Source of the DNA: Tetrapyrgos nigripes
Lineage: Eukaryota > Basidiomycota > Agaricomycetes > Agaricales > Campanellaceae
Assembly: GCA_013368315.1 (NCBI GenBank)
Contig: JAACJM010000158.1
Location: forward strand, 124,001 to 188,000
Direction: 5' to 3'
Length of the DNA stretch: 64,000 nucleotides
The position numbers and the translations under genes are program-made. Below, in pieces: positions 44,160 through 56,794 of this stretch. Under the pieces are notes generated by a model. That model had not been told where the DNA came from, did no database searches, and saw only the letters and a list, made by a program, of their open reading frames with translations. Each line of letters opens with the position of its first letter. Position 1 is the first letter of the stretch.

Positions 44160-46379
44160 AGAGGGTGCAAGGGAGCCTCACAATACCTAGGTGTTCCACA
44201 AACAGACTAAAATAGAGTCATGTGGAAATGATCTTGCCCCCAAATGAGGCTTGAGGGCAAAACCAGATATGTGGGGCTGGGGGTGCAGTCCATCACTGTG
44301 ACAACAAAGCAGACTAGGTGTGCATATTGGAATGAGTGTCTAGTGTTTACAGGTGTGGATTCAGGTATCTTATAGTCAAGGGCTTGTTTATCCTGGTTCT
44401 GGTTCTAAGCAATGTGGGGCTCTGGATGGTGTTCCTTGTGCCCTGGAGTTGTATATGTGGCAATCCTCCAAGGTTGCTATCAGTTTCAGTGGGTGGCCAG
44501 TGTCACCACAGACACTGGAGGCAGTTGGTATACCTAGGGACATGCTCTCAGGTTCGTCTCATGTCAGTCAACAAGTTGCATGCTCAAGAACACTATAATG
44601 TTCCTACTCTTGCCCACAGGTCCAGTACCGGATCATGGTGGTGCAGGTTCAAGAGGTATTTCGGAGTTTCAAACTCTTGTTGATTAACAGCTGCAATGAC
44701 ATGCAGTTAGGTTTCATTCTTTCCTTCCCCCCACATCAATGTCCTTCAATTCCTCAACTCCTACTCTGTCACCAGCCAGTGTGTAGTCTTTCAACTGCCT
44801 CAATACATAGCTGATGCAGAGTTGTTTCTTCAACTTATCAGGGCAGAGACCTGGCAAGGGTTCAATGGGCAGTGTCACCACCAGACTCTGGTCTTACAAA
44901 ATGAGGGTGAGTTCTTTACACTCCATTTCTGCATATGGCTATGTCAAATCATACCCTGCTTTTCCCATTCACAAATTCCTAAAACTCCCAAGCTTTGGAA
45001 CTGTGATTGCTGAGGTATGCCATGTCAATGCCATGTACTTACTCATCAGTCACCCCTTCCTTCTGTTCCTTCATGAAATTCCACTGAAACCTCCCAAATG
45101 ATCTACATCTAAGGTATGTGCATTGTATATGGTATTCTTCATATCATAATCTTTGTATATACATCAAAAAATCGAATTTTGCCCATGTTATCAAAGGAAG
45201 ACATCCATATCACTATCTCCATCACTGCGAGGCCTGTGATGTTCAAGCTGGAGTACCCTGAGGTGTTGGGGAACCTCTTTTATTTTGTTCAGGTATTTCT
45301 GGTGGCTTTTGGATTTTTCCTTGCCCGTACCCATTTTCGACTTGCGGAAGCATTATGTGTTCAGGTCTTAGGATAGATCCAGGCAAATGTACTGTACATT
45401 TGTAAAAAGTCCTGATTTTGTGTACTACAAGCTGGGTGGGGTCCAGGGGAGGGTAAAAAGTATAACAATAATATGTGCTTTATCATTCTGGCTAGTGATG
45501 GCCTTGATCTTGCCATGCCTCAGCAATGGCCCACACCCCTTTCATTCATATCCAAGGTGCGTTGTTTGATTTGTGTATATCATATACCATTATGTCTTAC
45601 CTTACCTTTATTGATGATCCAGTGTGTATCCTTGCTGCTTCCAGATGAGTGATTGTTGATAACTGTACATTCATAGCACAATCATAGTGATGCATCTTGA
45701 CATTTTTCTTGCCCATCACTCATCTCCTACTCAGCTTGATATGTACTCCATCCCTCTTCCCTGTATTCTGTGTACTAGATGCAATATATGTCTACTTGAT
45801 CCTTTTTTCTCTGCACAATTGTCAGGCATCAAAATTAAGGCCAGCATTGTTGATAAGGCAAAATAATGCTGCAATAATAGTGAGCTATTCCAGTCTAACT
45901 CTTGATAATTTACTATAACTTTACTAATTCACAAAGGGGACTGCAGAATTCTGATAATTATCCATCTGTGCTAATTAGGGAGTTTTATGGGAATTCCAGA
46001 TCATTACTGTATGTTACTGTACAATTACCTGTTGACCATTTTCCCAATGTATGTACCCTACCATGTCCAGCCACCAATCCCCTGCTTCCAAATCTTTGAG
46101 AGTAACTGTAGAGTAGTCAGCAAATATTGATAGTAGAAGTGACAGCATTGGCATACCTTCAGATAGTTGTTGAGAGGTCTACATGAGGGCCTGTCATGAA
46201 ACAGCTAAAGGTGAGTAGGTGAGCACTCTGGAAATGTGAGATATAATGCAAGATGCACTGCTAATATGAACTATCTCAAAGTGTTGGTACCCTGGTAAGA
46301 ACACAAGCACAAATGAAACAATATACCTGCCAGTCAGACGAGCAAGCCAAGAAGCCAAGAGAGTGCACTCACTAGATAG
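44160..46379. other. CpG-empty gap without recognised genes
   Basis: Short open pieces (44336-44683, 44814-45101, 45116-45376 on plus) show no family words. Between 44701 and 45172 there is no CG dinucleotide at all. It is most likely old decayed coding or transposon DNA. Confidence 0.4.
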
Positions 46380-47220
46380 TCCCATCACATGTGGGACAGA
46401 GACTCAGATAGGTGAGAGACATCAGAGCAACGCATTTGGCAAGTCCATTTGTGGAGGGGAAGGTGGTGGTACAAAATCAAGTTGTGAGGTATTCTGACGA
46501 GCTGATGGTGAAGGTAACTTATACTGTTTCATCAAAGGCAACTTGTGTTTAGGTTGTTTGACTCCAGTTTGCCCAGTTTGACTTAAGAAGTTTCAAGCTC
46601 ATGTTGGCCCAATCTGGCCAGTTTTGACAGGCTCAGAATACACAAAATGCATGACTTGACAGATTTCAGAATCTCAAAGTGAACAAACTGAATGAAATTT
46701 CCTGAAGATCAAGAAGTTTTGAGAGACAGGATGAAAGGAAAGATGAAAAACAGGAGAAAACCCTGTCAGACTTGATTTCACTAGATTGGCACCAATCAAA
46801 ACAGAGGTAGACCCATTCTGGCCCTATTTGGCAAAATCAAGTCTGACAGAGTTTTCTCCTGTTTTTCATTGTTCCTTTTTCAAAACTTCTCAATCTTCAT
46901 GAAATTTCATTCATTTTGTTCACTTTGAGATTCTGGAATCTGTCAAGTCATGCATTCTGTGTATTCTGAACCTGTCAAAATGTCTCTCCTCTGGCCAGAT
47001 CAGGTCAATATGAGTTCAGATCTTTTCAAGTCAAACTGGAGTCAAACAATGTAAATGCAAGTTGCCTTGGACAAAACAGTATAAGTTACCTTCATCATCA
47101 GCTCATGAGAATACCTCACAACTTGCTTTTGTACCACCACCTTCCCCTCCACAAACGGACTCACCAAACATGTTGCTCTGTCTCTCACCTATCTGAGTCT
47201 CTTTCCTACCTGTTATGGGA
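46380..47220. repeat. Long imperfect palindrome (second fold-back-like element)
   Basis: The left arm starts TCCCATCACATGTGGG and the right arm ends CCTACCTGTTATGGGA. Long matching blocks follow inward: AGAGACTCAGATAGG (46398 and, inverted, 47188-47202), the GGAGGGGAAGGTGGTGGTAC block, GGTAACTTATACTGTTT, GCATGACTTGACAGATT, and AACAGGAGAAAAC with CTGTCAGACTTGATTT (inner end 46778; inverted partner from 46834). The spacer is about 55 bp. Arms are about 390 bp with scattered mismatches. No tandem array and no coding. Flanks give no obvious target duplication. Confidence 0.75.
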
Positions 47221-48480
47221 TTACACAGAGAGTGAAACCACTCGCTTTCTACTGATGTCATTGCTGGTCTACATCTCCTGCAGGTACAACAGTTGCTCTT
47301 GTGCTTCTTGTTTATATTGTTTCCTTTTCTTGTTTGTGTTCTTATTGCTTTGCTAGTATGCCTATACATGTTGATATAGATGCATCCAGACTCCCTGGGG
47401 TACCGGCTCTGTAGGATGTTTATTACAGTGAGTATTGCCAACTCTTGTGTTCTGTCTTATTTTCAGAGTACTCATCCACTCACCTTTAGCTGTTTCAACA
47501 CATGTCCTCATGCCCAACTATCTGAAGGTACACCAATGCTGTCATTTCTGCTATTGACGTTTGCTGACTACTCTACAGTTAGTCTTGAGGATTTGGGAAG
47601 CCCTTGGGAATTTGGAAGGGCAGATCAGATGCCATCTATCTGACCAATCTAATGTTGCTGGAAGTCAAGATAACTCACACCTTGAGGTGCCTTAAGGTCC
47701 CAGTTTGGATGTCAATGATCAGCACTGCCCAAGGCCTTGATGGGACTGATTCCTGTTCTGGACAGACTGACAGTCACTCTCCCCAGCTCCAAATCACTAG
47801 ATGTACACTTCAGCATGTTCTCTCTCCTGAGTCAGTTTCCATCTCCAAGTCAGACTCTGGATGTCAATCTGTGAGGACAACGTCAGACATTCCTTTGTGT
47901 TGGAATCAATGGGAGTGGTCTTTGCCAGTCAGGACTGGAGTCAGTCTCAGTCATGGAGTTGTCTGGGTTTACATATGGGTTGGGTCATGGAGGATTTGGG
48001 GTAATGAAGAAATCTGCTTTTACTTAGACTCAAACTGCTTGCTAGCTTTTACTGAGCTATGTACTACACTCTACCACTTCACCTAATAATGTGACAGAGC
48101 CTCTTTCTTTTTCCAGTTGTCACCTTGAGGAGCCTTAAGGAAAAGCTGCCTTGAGACAACTCGAGGCCAATCTGTTCAGGAACTTCAGGTTGCCTTGACC
48201 TTGGCTTCTGGCAACACTAGACCAATCCAACAATTATCTGCAGGTAGAGACCACACATGGAGATAGCTGAAGTACTATACAGTTTTATTTCTCATAATAC
48301 AGAATACACCAATATTTGAAAAAGGAAAGAAAAATATGGCACCCACTCCAGCAATGCCTGAACACAATCCCCCACACCTCTGTCGTCCTTCCTGACAGTG
48401 CCAAACACACACAAAAGAAGTGAAAAGATTTAGATGATGACACCACACCATCATCTACTCAGCAACATGGTCCTCACAAA
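47221..48480. other. Gap with unrecognised open pieces
   Basis: A 160-residue frame at 47604-48086 (MGIWKGRSDAIYLTNLMLLE, Ser/Thr/Val-rich) and a shorter one before it have no family words. The word CTTGAGG(T/A)GCCTTAAGG occurs twice (about 47681 and 48124). Treated as decayed sequence. Confidence 0.3.
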
Positions 48481-49795
48481 TTGACAAAAACAAACATAAA
48501 CTCAACACCACATACCATGGATACAGAAGCAGGGTCAATCACTGGTACTTCAGATACTGCACCTACTTCACCATCAGCAGTTGCCACTCTTACTGTCACT
48601 GCAACTCCCACACCTGCCAGTGCTGCACCCATGGTTATTGAAATAGATGACAAGGAACCTGAAGCTGATAACCTGAAACACCAACTCAGTGTGCCTAGCT
48701 GCCCTACCAGCTCATGTGTGGCTGACCATCCTCTATTCAAATCAAAAGAATTTGATCATGTGGGAACCTGTACATGCTGATGATGGGGTAAAGCTGGTAT
48801 CTTGTGAGATGGTTTGCACACTTTGCAATGCTACAGATGTGACACAAGCCAAGTGGAAGTGGAATCTGAGCGGGCAAGGATCAATGTCAAATTTTCTCAA
48901 TCATTTCAAGTCAAAACACACCAGGGTTTGGAATGCTTGAGCTGCTGAGGACTGGGCAGCTCATAACCCTAGTCATACCTTAGCTCCTTCCAGCAAACGG
49001 ACATGGTGAACCAGCTCCTGGCTGAGTGGGTAGTCCTGTCCTGTGGAGCTTTCACAGAAATCAAGCATCCTGCTTTTCATTATGCTACCCATCTCCAGCC
49101 AGGTTATGGTGCAATGAAGTTAGTGAAGGCAGATGTCATCAAGGACCACATTCACATGGAGTATGAGAAAGCACAGAAGAGGTTAAAAGAGTGTCTCAAG
49201 GTCAGTTTGAATTGACTATTAAAGATTATTGTTACTCACTACAATGGTGATGACAGAGTGCACTGGGAAAAAAGGCCTTTGCCAATAACAATCTTGCGTA
49301 CCTGGCAGTTGTTGTATGCTTCATTACTGGAAAATGGAAAATGGCTTCAGTACTGTTAGATTTACCACATCTTGAGGGATGACATACTGGTGAGAATATG
49401 GCACAGCTAATTGCGAAGAAGATACTGGAGTTTGACCTAGCTGACAACATGAGTTGTTCAAACCACACAATGAAATATTGACCTACTGAATTACAAGTCA
49501 GTGCACTAGCTGCTGATAATGCTAGCAACAATGATACTCTTTGTTGTGAGCTTGCTTCTACTCTGACTAATGCTAGCCAACATATTGTCTACAACTCAGA
49601 TAACATCACTGTCCACTGTCTCCCTCACACAATTCATCTTGCTGTCCAAGCATTCTTGATAGAAATGAAGGCAGCTGAGGAAGGAGATATTGATCCACAA
49701 CAAGTCAAGGTACTGGCCAGACTCATCAGCTGTCATCTGCAACTTGGCAAGCATTGTAACGTTCTTTCCACTGGCTATACAAGCTGAAAAGCTGG
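48481..49795 (+). pseudogene. hAT-family transposase relic with BED zinc finger
   Basis: A Ser/Thr/Pro/Ala-rich leader is followed by a BED finger, CTLCNATD...NFLNHFKSKHTRVW (Cys-x2-Cys and His-x4-His, about 48813-48930), then LLAEWVVLSCGAFTEIKHP, FHYATHLQPGYG and VIKDHIHMEYEKAQKRL. After breaks come ANNNLAYLAVVVCFITGKWK, ADNASNND (about 49513-49537, the hAT 'DNASNN' word) and ITVHCLPHTIHLAVQAFL. Stops occur at about 48938, 49380 and 49480, so the gene is dead. The C-terminal dimerisation domain is not recognised downstream. Confidence 0.8.
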
Positions 49796-50508
49796 TAAGT
49801 GCTATAAACTGATGTTTGAAACTACTTTATCCCTCAAAGTTGACTATCTATTCAACACTTATAATTTGATTTTAATGCAACACCAAATTTCCAGTTCCTA
49901 TCCCCGCTTCCCTCGTTTAATCAGATGCTGAGCATTGCAAGTGCTGCATATCCAGTTAGTCTCACAATGAGAAAGCCCAGCACAGGAAAGATGATACTAG
50001 AAAGGTCAGGTGAGTATATACACATTCCTTTCCACTCAGATTGGATGAACACTTACATATCCTGTTTCACATCCATTAGTGTTACCTTTTCAAGGATCAT
50101 CCTTGTTCATGATAGGCTGATCGTAGCAACCAAGTAATGCCTCTAAACCCTTCATTTTGTCCATCTTGGTATGTTTTCGTCTTGTCCTTTTGTTTCAGGA
50201 TCTTTGGATGGTACAACTGACTTAGACTCTGTGCAGTGATCAGTTGCAGTACTTAGGATCATCTTAACAAATTAATGGTAATTGAGCTCAAGCATGCTGT
50301 AACAAGCCAATAGTACTCACTTTCTTCATTAGACATAGTCAACTCCATTGCAGTCGTTTCCCACCCTACCAACATCACAATTGTATTGTCTTGAAAGCAT
50401 AATTGCAGGCAATATCAGTGAGTAAAATTTTGTCATTGCAAGAATACTTGTTTACCTTCATCAACAGCCATGTTTTGTATGTCTCCATCAGCTTGCTTTT
50501 TCTGGGGG
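49796..50508. other. Decayed hAT tail or intergenic DNA
   Basis: Short coding-like pieces such as AYMLSIASAAYPVSL-type text (about 49925) may derive from the hAT gene, but I cannot align them. No end repeats are found. Confidence 0.3.
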
Positions 50509-50781
50509 CTATGACTCCACCTGGTGGATCTCCTCTGACATATGCAACGAGCTCATCACTGTATTTGCTTGCTCAATATTCGCAGGGAGCTCAAGGATAC
50601 GTAAACGAAGAGTTTTGAGAAGAGGAAATGCAGTGATTTTGAGACCAAAGGATGTGGTTTGTGTGGGTGTGGGCGCTTGTATTTTTTGAGGGTGTATGGG
50701 CTCTGGGGGTTTTACAAGTGCAGGAACAGGCTTTGCTTCAGGTGCATTGGCAAACATAGCACATAGGGATGCTTGTTTCAT
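50509..50781 (-). pseudogene. Small hypothetical protein fragment
   Basis: The start at 50781, MKQASLCAMFANAPEAKPVP, then ALVKPPEPIHPQKIQAPTP, FPLLKTLRLRILELPANIEQ. The pattern 'short basic start, Pro/Ala-rich linker, Leu-rich helix' resembles N-termini of multi-copy Agaricomycete proteins seen beside hAT-like genes. No domain is assigned. It ends at a stop at 50509 and is probably truncated. Confidence 0.35.
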
Positions 50782-51849
50782 TGTGCTTGTGTGTCTTTAC
50801 AGTTCTTTTTACTGTGGTGTCTACTGAGTATGGCTTTGGCAGATGCTGCACCTGGGTTGATGTAGATGCTGCAATCAGGACATTTAATGTGTCCTTCTTC
50901 ATTTTTCTGTTGAGGTATGTATCAGTAATGTATGTATACTGTTTAACAAGCTGTATTAAGAACTGGCATTACATACCAGAATACTGCATCATTCTGGCCT
51001 GAAAAGTCTGCTAAAGGAACCAAAAGAGGCAAAAATGGGGTCAAAAAAAATTTCACGGTGACTTTTTTTAAAGACCCAACTGACCTGACCAACCGACCAA
51101 TCCTATGTCTCTTGGCAAAAGCCACCCTCCCCTTGCTTCCATTTCATTGTTGTAACCCTTTTTCCTTCTTTAGGGCTGTGGGTGGTTTGGTTTTTGACAA
51201 AAACCAAAGACGGTATCAACACGAAATCTGCTGCTGCATTATTCAAGGGTCTTGAGGAGTATTCGGGTGTGGAGGATGTGGTGGTGGTGATGGTAGACAC
51301 TGCTCCTGCTTGATTAAGATTACTATCTGTTGTATCACTGCTCTTCATGAAAGGCATTTGCCTTCTGTCAATTTCTGTCGTGCTTGCTACGTTATATGTC
51401 ACTTATTGTCTCATTTTATTCTCTGATTTTCCCCAGGCTGATCCAATCCGGACTTGTACTTACCACCATATATGGGGGCCCACATCTCTGGTTTGGCTTG
51501 GCTTGGGTGAGTTTGTGCCGCTTTTGTTGACGGTGAAGGTGACGCTCAGCCAAGTTCTCAGTCTTCGTAACCCGGAAAAGCCTCCTCATCCTCATAATGT
51601 TACATAGACCGTTAAAGCATGGGATTTCAGTCTATTGCATGTTGACTTCGGTGAGTGACATAGTCTGCATATGCCAGATTCCAATGTGTATATGGCGAGG
51701 CAAATCAGTCTGCATTGAAAATATCACAAATTAACAAACGAATACGACATCAGGTAGACCTCGGTCATATAACGACTATATTCAATCAGGCCTTTCAATC
51801 TGCGACCAACTGAGTGAGGTTCGTACTCCCAGAAGTCTCGTTTTCGCTC
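50782..51849. other. Transition zone, no gene recognised
   Basis: CpG content rises again in this stretch. Small frames on both strands (for example 51103-51402 minus, Thr-rich) lack family words. It forms the left flank of the Plavaka element. Confidence 0.35.
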
Positions 51850-52251
51850 CATCAGCAATTTCTGAGGTCATATAGATGGTATGGCACCATACAATCCATA
51901 CAACATCATATGAGTATGGAACAGAGGGGGGGTACATAAATCCTATACTCATTCCATACAAGATACGTGTCCCTTCTCCATACTTTTCTATACACACTCT
52001 CCATACAGTCCATACTCTTACTATATGAATGTATCACGATGCTCAATAGTATGAGAAAGCCTTCTAATTCATGTAAAAACAACGAATAGACCAGTAGATA
52101 ATTCATTATGTAGTACTACACTGAAACTGCTGGCAGCGAGTCTGTCAGAAAACCATAAATCAAATACTAAGGCTGGCAGTGACCAGCTAGAATAACAGAA
52201 AGCATCAACTGAAAGGGTATGCTAGGACTAGATGACTTGTTCTTACCTGTT

Positions 52252-54586
52252 CTAGTCTGACAAAACAATCACATCATCGCCGGTCTGACCCTCAGTGGCA
52301 GAGAGAGTAGTTCTGGCATCCTCAGCAACACGGTCAGACGATTTCATATACGTATCAGCCGCCTCAAGTAACTGTTGCCACTTCTTCGGCTGCAACTTTT
52401 TGGTAAGCTTGTAATATTCGTCGACTTTGCCTTTCCAGAGGTCTTCTCCAAAGCTGGCAACAGTGACCTTCCAAGGTTTCTTGTTAGTGGTGGTAGCTTC
52501 TTCCTTCGCTTTGTTGATAGCCTCTTGAATGGAATTGGTACCCGTTTTCCATGCCTGCTGGTCAAAAAGTGTGTATCAGAAATAGTAAGGGCAGTAATAA
52601 TGGATAACGCACAGCAGCAGCACTGAGGGCCAGAGCACCAGCGGGATACTCATATTCATCGTCGCTACTAGAGGTGCTGATTCTTGACAAGAAAAGAGCA
52701 AAGACTTCGAGCAGGAGTGGGCCTCGAAGAGCTCCTTTACTCTCTTTATGCTTTTCAAAGAATGAATAAGAGAGAAAAATGAAAATATAAAAGACGCACA
52801 GTTAATCCGGGCTCCTCGTACATCCAGTGATCCAACAGTAATTGCTGTTGTACCCATTCTGCTCGCTCGCTCACTGAGTCACCTGAGTTCACAACTTCCC
52901 GGCCCACGATCATCAGCACGCGCTTGCCAATATCACTTTGATAACTTCGTATTCCAGCCTGGATCTTAAAAGAGTAGTCAGCCTGAAAGAAGAACAGAAT
53001 AAAAAATGAAAATGTACATAACCAATAAGAGCAGGGTGCTCAATGCGTGGTTTGTCTGCATTTGTCTTCAGGTCTTTGTATGTTGTGGGAAGCTCAGTAC
53101 TAGGAGGATAGTACTTGGTCCAGAGGGTAGTGAGGACTTCCTTGAATTCAGGCCCAGAGTTGAGCCCAAACTGATTTTCGTAGCTGCCTGCCCATTTGAG
53201 AATGGCAGGCCAAACTGTTTTGAGCCATAGGGTTTTTTGAGCAATGACTGGGAAAGTGAGGTCATCTTTTGAGATTTGATGGTGTTTAGTAGTGTTGGTC
53301 ATCTTGCTTGCTTTCCACTCCTTTGCATCAATTTCCTTGACGTTTGCAGGCACAAGGACAATCTAATAAATTGATGAGTCACAGTCTCAATTCTTTCAAA
53401 GGAAATACCTTCTTGTCACTACTCCCACCATCTCGGGCTTTCTTCAATGCCTCTGGACTTTCCTCAGCATTAAACTCCCCTTTAACGGGCTCAGCATTAT
53501 TGTTGGATGACGCCAAGGATGTCTTGGAAGACGCCGCCGCCTGGGAACTGAAGATGGCTGTAGTCTTCCAACCACGTTTCAGTCCCCCTACTTGTGGTCC
53601 CTTGGACCGCTTTTTTTATTCTGTAAGTATGAATGCATTAGTATCCGATACCAGACAAGCACCATTACTCACTCGTTGTCCTCAACGTCTGATCCACCTG
53701 TATGCTTCAAAGATTCGCCGTTACCAGAAGATGGAGTGACAAGGTTTTGGGAAGGATAGGCTCTCGCTGCAGCGACCTTGTTTCGCACTGCAGACCTTTG
53801 TTCCTATACAGATGAGTTAGCGATGTATGTAATAGAAGAGCTTAAGAGGATACCTTTCGTGAGACCTTATTCTCTTCAGCTTTCTTTTTCCATTTTAATG
53901 CCTTGCTCTCGCGGTCCTTCTGTTCTCAGTATGACTTTAGGAACTCTCAGACTGCAACATCTTCAGCATTACTTGCTGAGCTACTTCCAGCTTGGTCCAT
54001 GGCTGAAGGCAACAATGTTTCGCCTCCAAGCTCCGCAAGCACGTCCACTGCATCACCAATGTCAACCTGCATCTCATCATTGTCTTCCGAGCCATGCATT
54101 TCAGGCAGAAAGGCATCATCGTCATCGTCATCGTCAGCTGCATCATCAAGCCACATAGCTGAAGAATCAGACTCGACACCATACTCCAACCTCGGGGGCT
54201 CTGAGGCACCATCCTCGTTAGCTCCAACTACAGCATCTTAAGCTGGGGAGGAGTCCAGTTCATCATCACTGAGGAGAATGCCAGGGTCTGGATTGCCAAA
54301 CAGTGTGGTCTTGGAAGGTAAAATTTTTGTCAGCTCTAAATCAGGACATATGGACTGAAAAACTTCATCTTCCAGTGTCTGGTTGTCCTCAGCAGCAGCA
54401 ACAACCTGAGCAGAAGCCTTTCAAATCTCTGCCTTCCTCTGCTTCTCTGACTGCTTTGCCTCCTTCTTTTTGGTTGCCTCTTTTTCGCATTCTGCCTTCA
54501 CGGCACGGATTTCCTCAAGCGTCCTCTTTTGCATGGTTTCTGGAATAAGAACTGTTCGACCACGGGTAGCATATGTTTTCGACATA
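52252..54586 (-). pseudogene. Plavaka-associated accessory gene, multi-exon
   Basis: The start at 54586 (MSKTYATRGRTVLIPETMQK) leads to a Lys/Glu coiled coil (EIRAVKAECEKEATKKKEAK), an acidic stretch with a D7 run, KWKKKAEENKVSRK, EQRSAVRNKVAAARAYPSQN, then after an intron VPANVKEIDAKEWKASK, VIAQKTLWLKTVWPAILKWA, TKYYPPSTELPTTYKDLKT, an intron, DYSFKIQAGIRSYQSDIGKR, RAEWVQQQLLLDHWMYEEPG, and finally AWKTGTNSIQEAINKAKEEA, KPWKVTVASFGEDLWKGKVD and a stop at 52252. Stops at 54238-54240 (TAA) and after EDVAV (TGA, probably from CGA) disable it. The C-terminal Trp-rich half resembles basidiomycete proteins of unknown function carried by such elements. Role unknown. Confidence 0.6.
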
Positions 54587-54755
54587 GTTGGGACTGAGGA
54601 GGAGCATGAAGGGAGAGTGAGAGAGAGCTATGATTGTTTGTTGGCAAGGAATTTTGCAGAACAAATTTTGCGGAATTTGCAAAAAAAAAAAAAAAAAAAA
54701 GTCGCTCATAGCTTGGTAAGCATGTTACCTCTTTTCTCATTCCAAACTTTCCAAC
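54587..54755. promoter_or_regulatory. Shared divergent promoter of the Plavaka gene pair
   Basis: Only 169 bp separate the two start codons. It contains a pure A20 tract (54681-54700), the kind of sequence that excludes nucleosomes in yeast promoters, and CT/AG-rich flanks. No clear TATA box. Co-regulation of both genes is inferred from the layout. Confidence 0.4.
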
Positions 54756-55362
54756 ATGGTCATCTCCTGCAGTTATTCAGGTTGCCGACGGACTTTCAAG
54801 CGCTTTCGTGACCTGACAAAGCATGCAAATGCCAAACATATTGGCAATATCCAGCTGCCTGCTGCACGCTCTACTGAGACTCCTTTGTCTGGACCTTTTG
54901 ATGATCAGACAGCGGATTCTCCACCAGAGCCTTTCCATTCTCCATCTTCCCCTCCTTCTCCAACCTCTCCTCCCCCACCAGAGCCTACTCAACCCCTTGA
55001 ATCAAAAAACTATCACCCTTTTTTGACTGGTATGTTGTTGGACCAAAATAGCTACAGCTCTTTCCTAATATCTTTTTTTTAGGTGAGATTTGCATTGAAA
55101 ATGGTGATCCCATCGACCTGGCACTCCTCCAACCCCCTTCCTGACGTTGACAATGTGTGGGCACCTTTTGAAGATGAGGTCCAGTTCTGACTAGCCGATT
55201 TCTGTTTTCGCAAGGCTCAGATGTCACAGTCAGACATCGACAAGTTATTAGATATCTGGTTCCTCTCTCTGTCCAAGTATGGTGCAGAGTCCGGCCCCTT
55301 CACCAATCACAGTGACCTTCTCGAGGGTATTGATAATATTCATGTTGGGGTGCTCCATGGAA

Positions 55363-56794
55363 TAGGGCTCCTATTGGATTGGATTGTATCAGATTCAGAT
55401 GCTATCCACTCGGATGGGTGGTCCACAAATCCACAATCCGCATCTCCCGATGCTATCTGACCATCCAACAGATGATCGCCGGATGAGACCATCTTTTTAC
55501 AGTATAATCAGCATAGCAGAACCATTAAAATACTATTTACTTTGGTACATAGTTTGCAGTAAGGCCACCTTCAAATACCAGTATGCTACGATGGATCATA
55601 AGCTCACTGCTGGTTTCGGCACTCAGCGAGTGCCTGTGAAGGCCAATCAGATCTCTGCCAACACTAAGTACTCGCTCAACGGAGACTGAAGACCCTGCAG
55701 ATGCCTGATTTCAGATAATATAGAAGGTACAGACCCAAAAGACATACCTGGAATAGCAAGGACATCTCTAGCATATGCAGCCAGTCTTGGATAAGACTGG
55801 CAGCTCATCTTCCAAAATGGCAGACAATCTACCCTGATAATAGTTTGATCTCTAAGATAACGTGCATATTCTTTGTCAGCTGTCTCAGTAGCACTCAGTG
55901 AACTGGCTGAAGAACTGAGCAGTGACTCATCCTTGAACAGGTCGTCAATAGAGCTGGCGTTGGTGTTGGAGACGGAAGGAGTTTGAGTTGCAGTCGAGGG
56001 AGTGGCCCTGGAGGAAGGAACGGCAGTGCTGTATAAACTGAGACACTCCCTGAAAGCAGTCTCCATTCGGTGGTGCCAGTCTCTTTAGGAGTAGGATTTG
56101 TAGTAGGAGTAGGAGTAGGATTTCGAGCTGTTGCAGATGAAGAGCCTAAGGTCTGGGCAGGCTCAGTTACTTCTTCTGGGTGTGCATCACCGGGTGTGAC
56201 CATTCCATTTGTTTTGCGTGCTTTTGTACCACGAGGCTGGTGTGTAGGGGGTGATGTGGCATCTTTGCTGCCATCTGGGCATTGTTTTCACTTTGGTTGG
56301 CGTCTTGAACCTTCAGGAAGCACGAGTGTGGGGTCGGGGTGGTCATGTTCGACCATTTTGAGTAGCGGTATGATTGCTCGTCGTTAAATCTACTCACCTG
56401 AATGCTGAACCTGACTTGATTAGTTAGTACTAGCTAAGAACGGAGTTGAAAATAAGCCAGGGATATGAGTTCAAGAGAAATAAGAAATCAGAGAGTAGAA
56501 TAGTATGTGTCTAGGATTCTGAGCCTTCAATATCGGAGCGCCAGTGTTTGCAAAACACTCAAATCATTCAGTGCTATGAAGGATTCATGCTGCCTGTTGG
56601 AGCTAAATATACTATTTGCAGCCGTTGTAATAGTACAATATAGTATTTCTGAAACCTCCAGCATTGGGCTCTCCATCCGCAGATCATCTCCGGATTGGTC
56701 GGATGGTGGAGGAGGAAGAGCACCATCCGCATCTGAATCCGAAGCTAGCAATTGCTCGGATGGCACTGAATCATCCGATCCGATAGGAGCCCTA
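55363..56794 (-). mobile_element. hAT element inserted in the Plavaka transposase, 8-bp target duplication
   Basis: The 1432-bp element has ends TAGGGCTCCTATTGGATTGG and, inverted, TAGGGCTCCTATCGGATCGG, and is flanked by CCATGGAA at 55355-55362 and 56795-56802. An 8-bp duplication with TAGGG ends is diagnostic of hAT. Removing the insert rejoins the transposase word APWKCFKT. Subterminal GGATG/CATCC words recur at both ends. It is too short for a full transposase and carries only a C-terminal dimerisation-domain gene. Confidence 0.9.
55537..56350 (-). CDS. hAT dimerisation-domain (C-terminal) protein
   Basis: A Thr/Pro-rich leader (NPTPTPTTNPTPKETGTT) is followed by TETADKEYARYLRDQTIIRV, CLPFWKMSCQSYPRLAAYAR and DVLAIP, an intron with GTATGT...CAG ends (about 55705-55750), then SSVSVERVLSVGRDLIGLHR and SLSAETSSELMIHRSILV, ending at 55537. 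This is the hAT C-terminal domain (YW..n...YP.La..A.d.l.ip..s...ER.FS..g....). The usual BED finger and RNase H-like catalytic half are absent, so it is a remnant or a stand-alone dimerisation protein. The first exon is uncertain because a TGA follows RRQPK. Confidence 0.7.

Noticed and set aside
47103..47441. 112-residue minus-strand frame over the palindrome arm
   Set aside because: It lies in the palindrome arm, has no family words, and the mirrored arm does not keep it.
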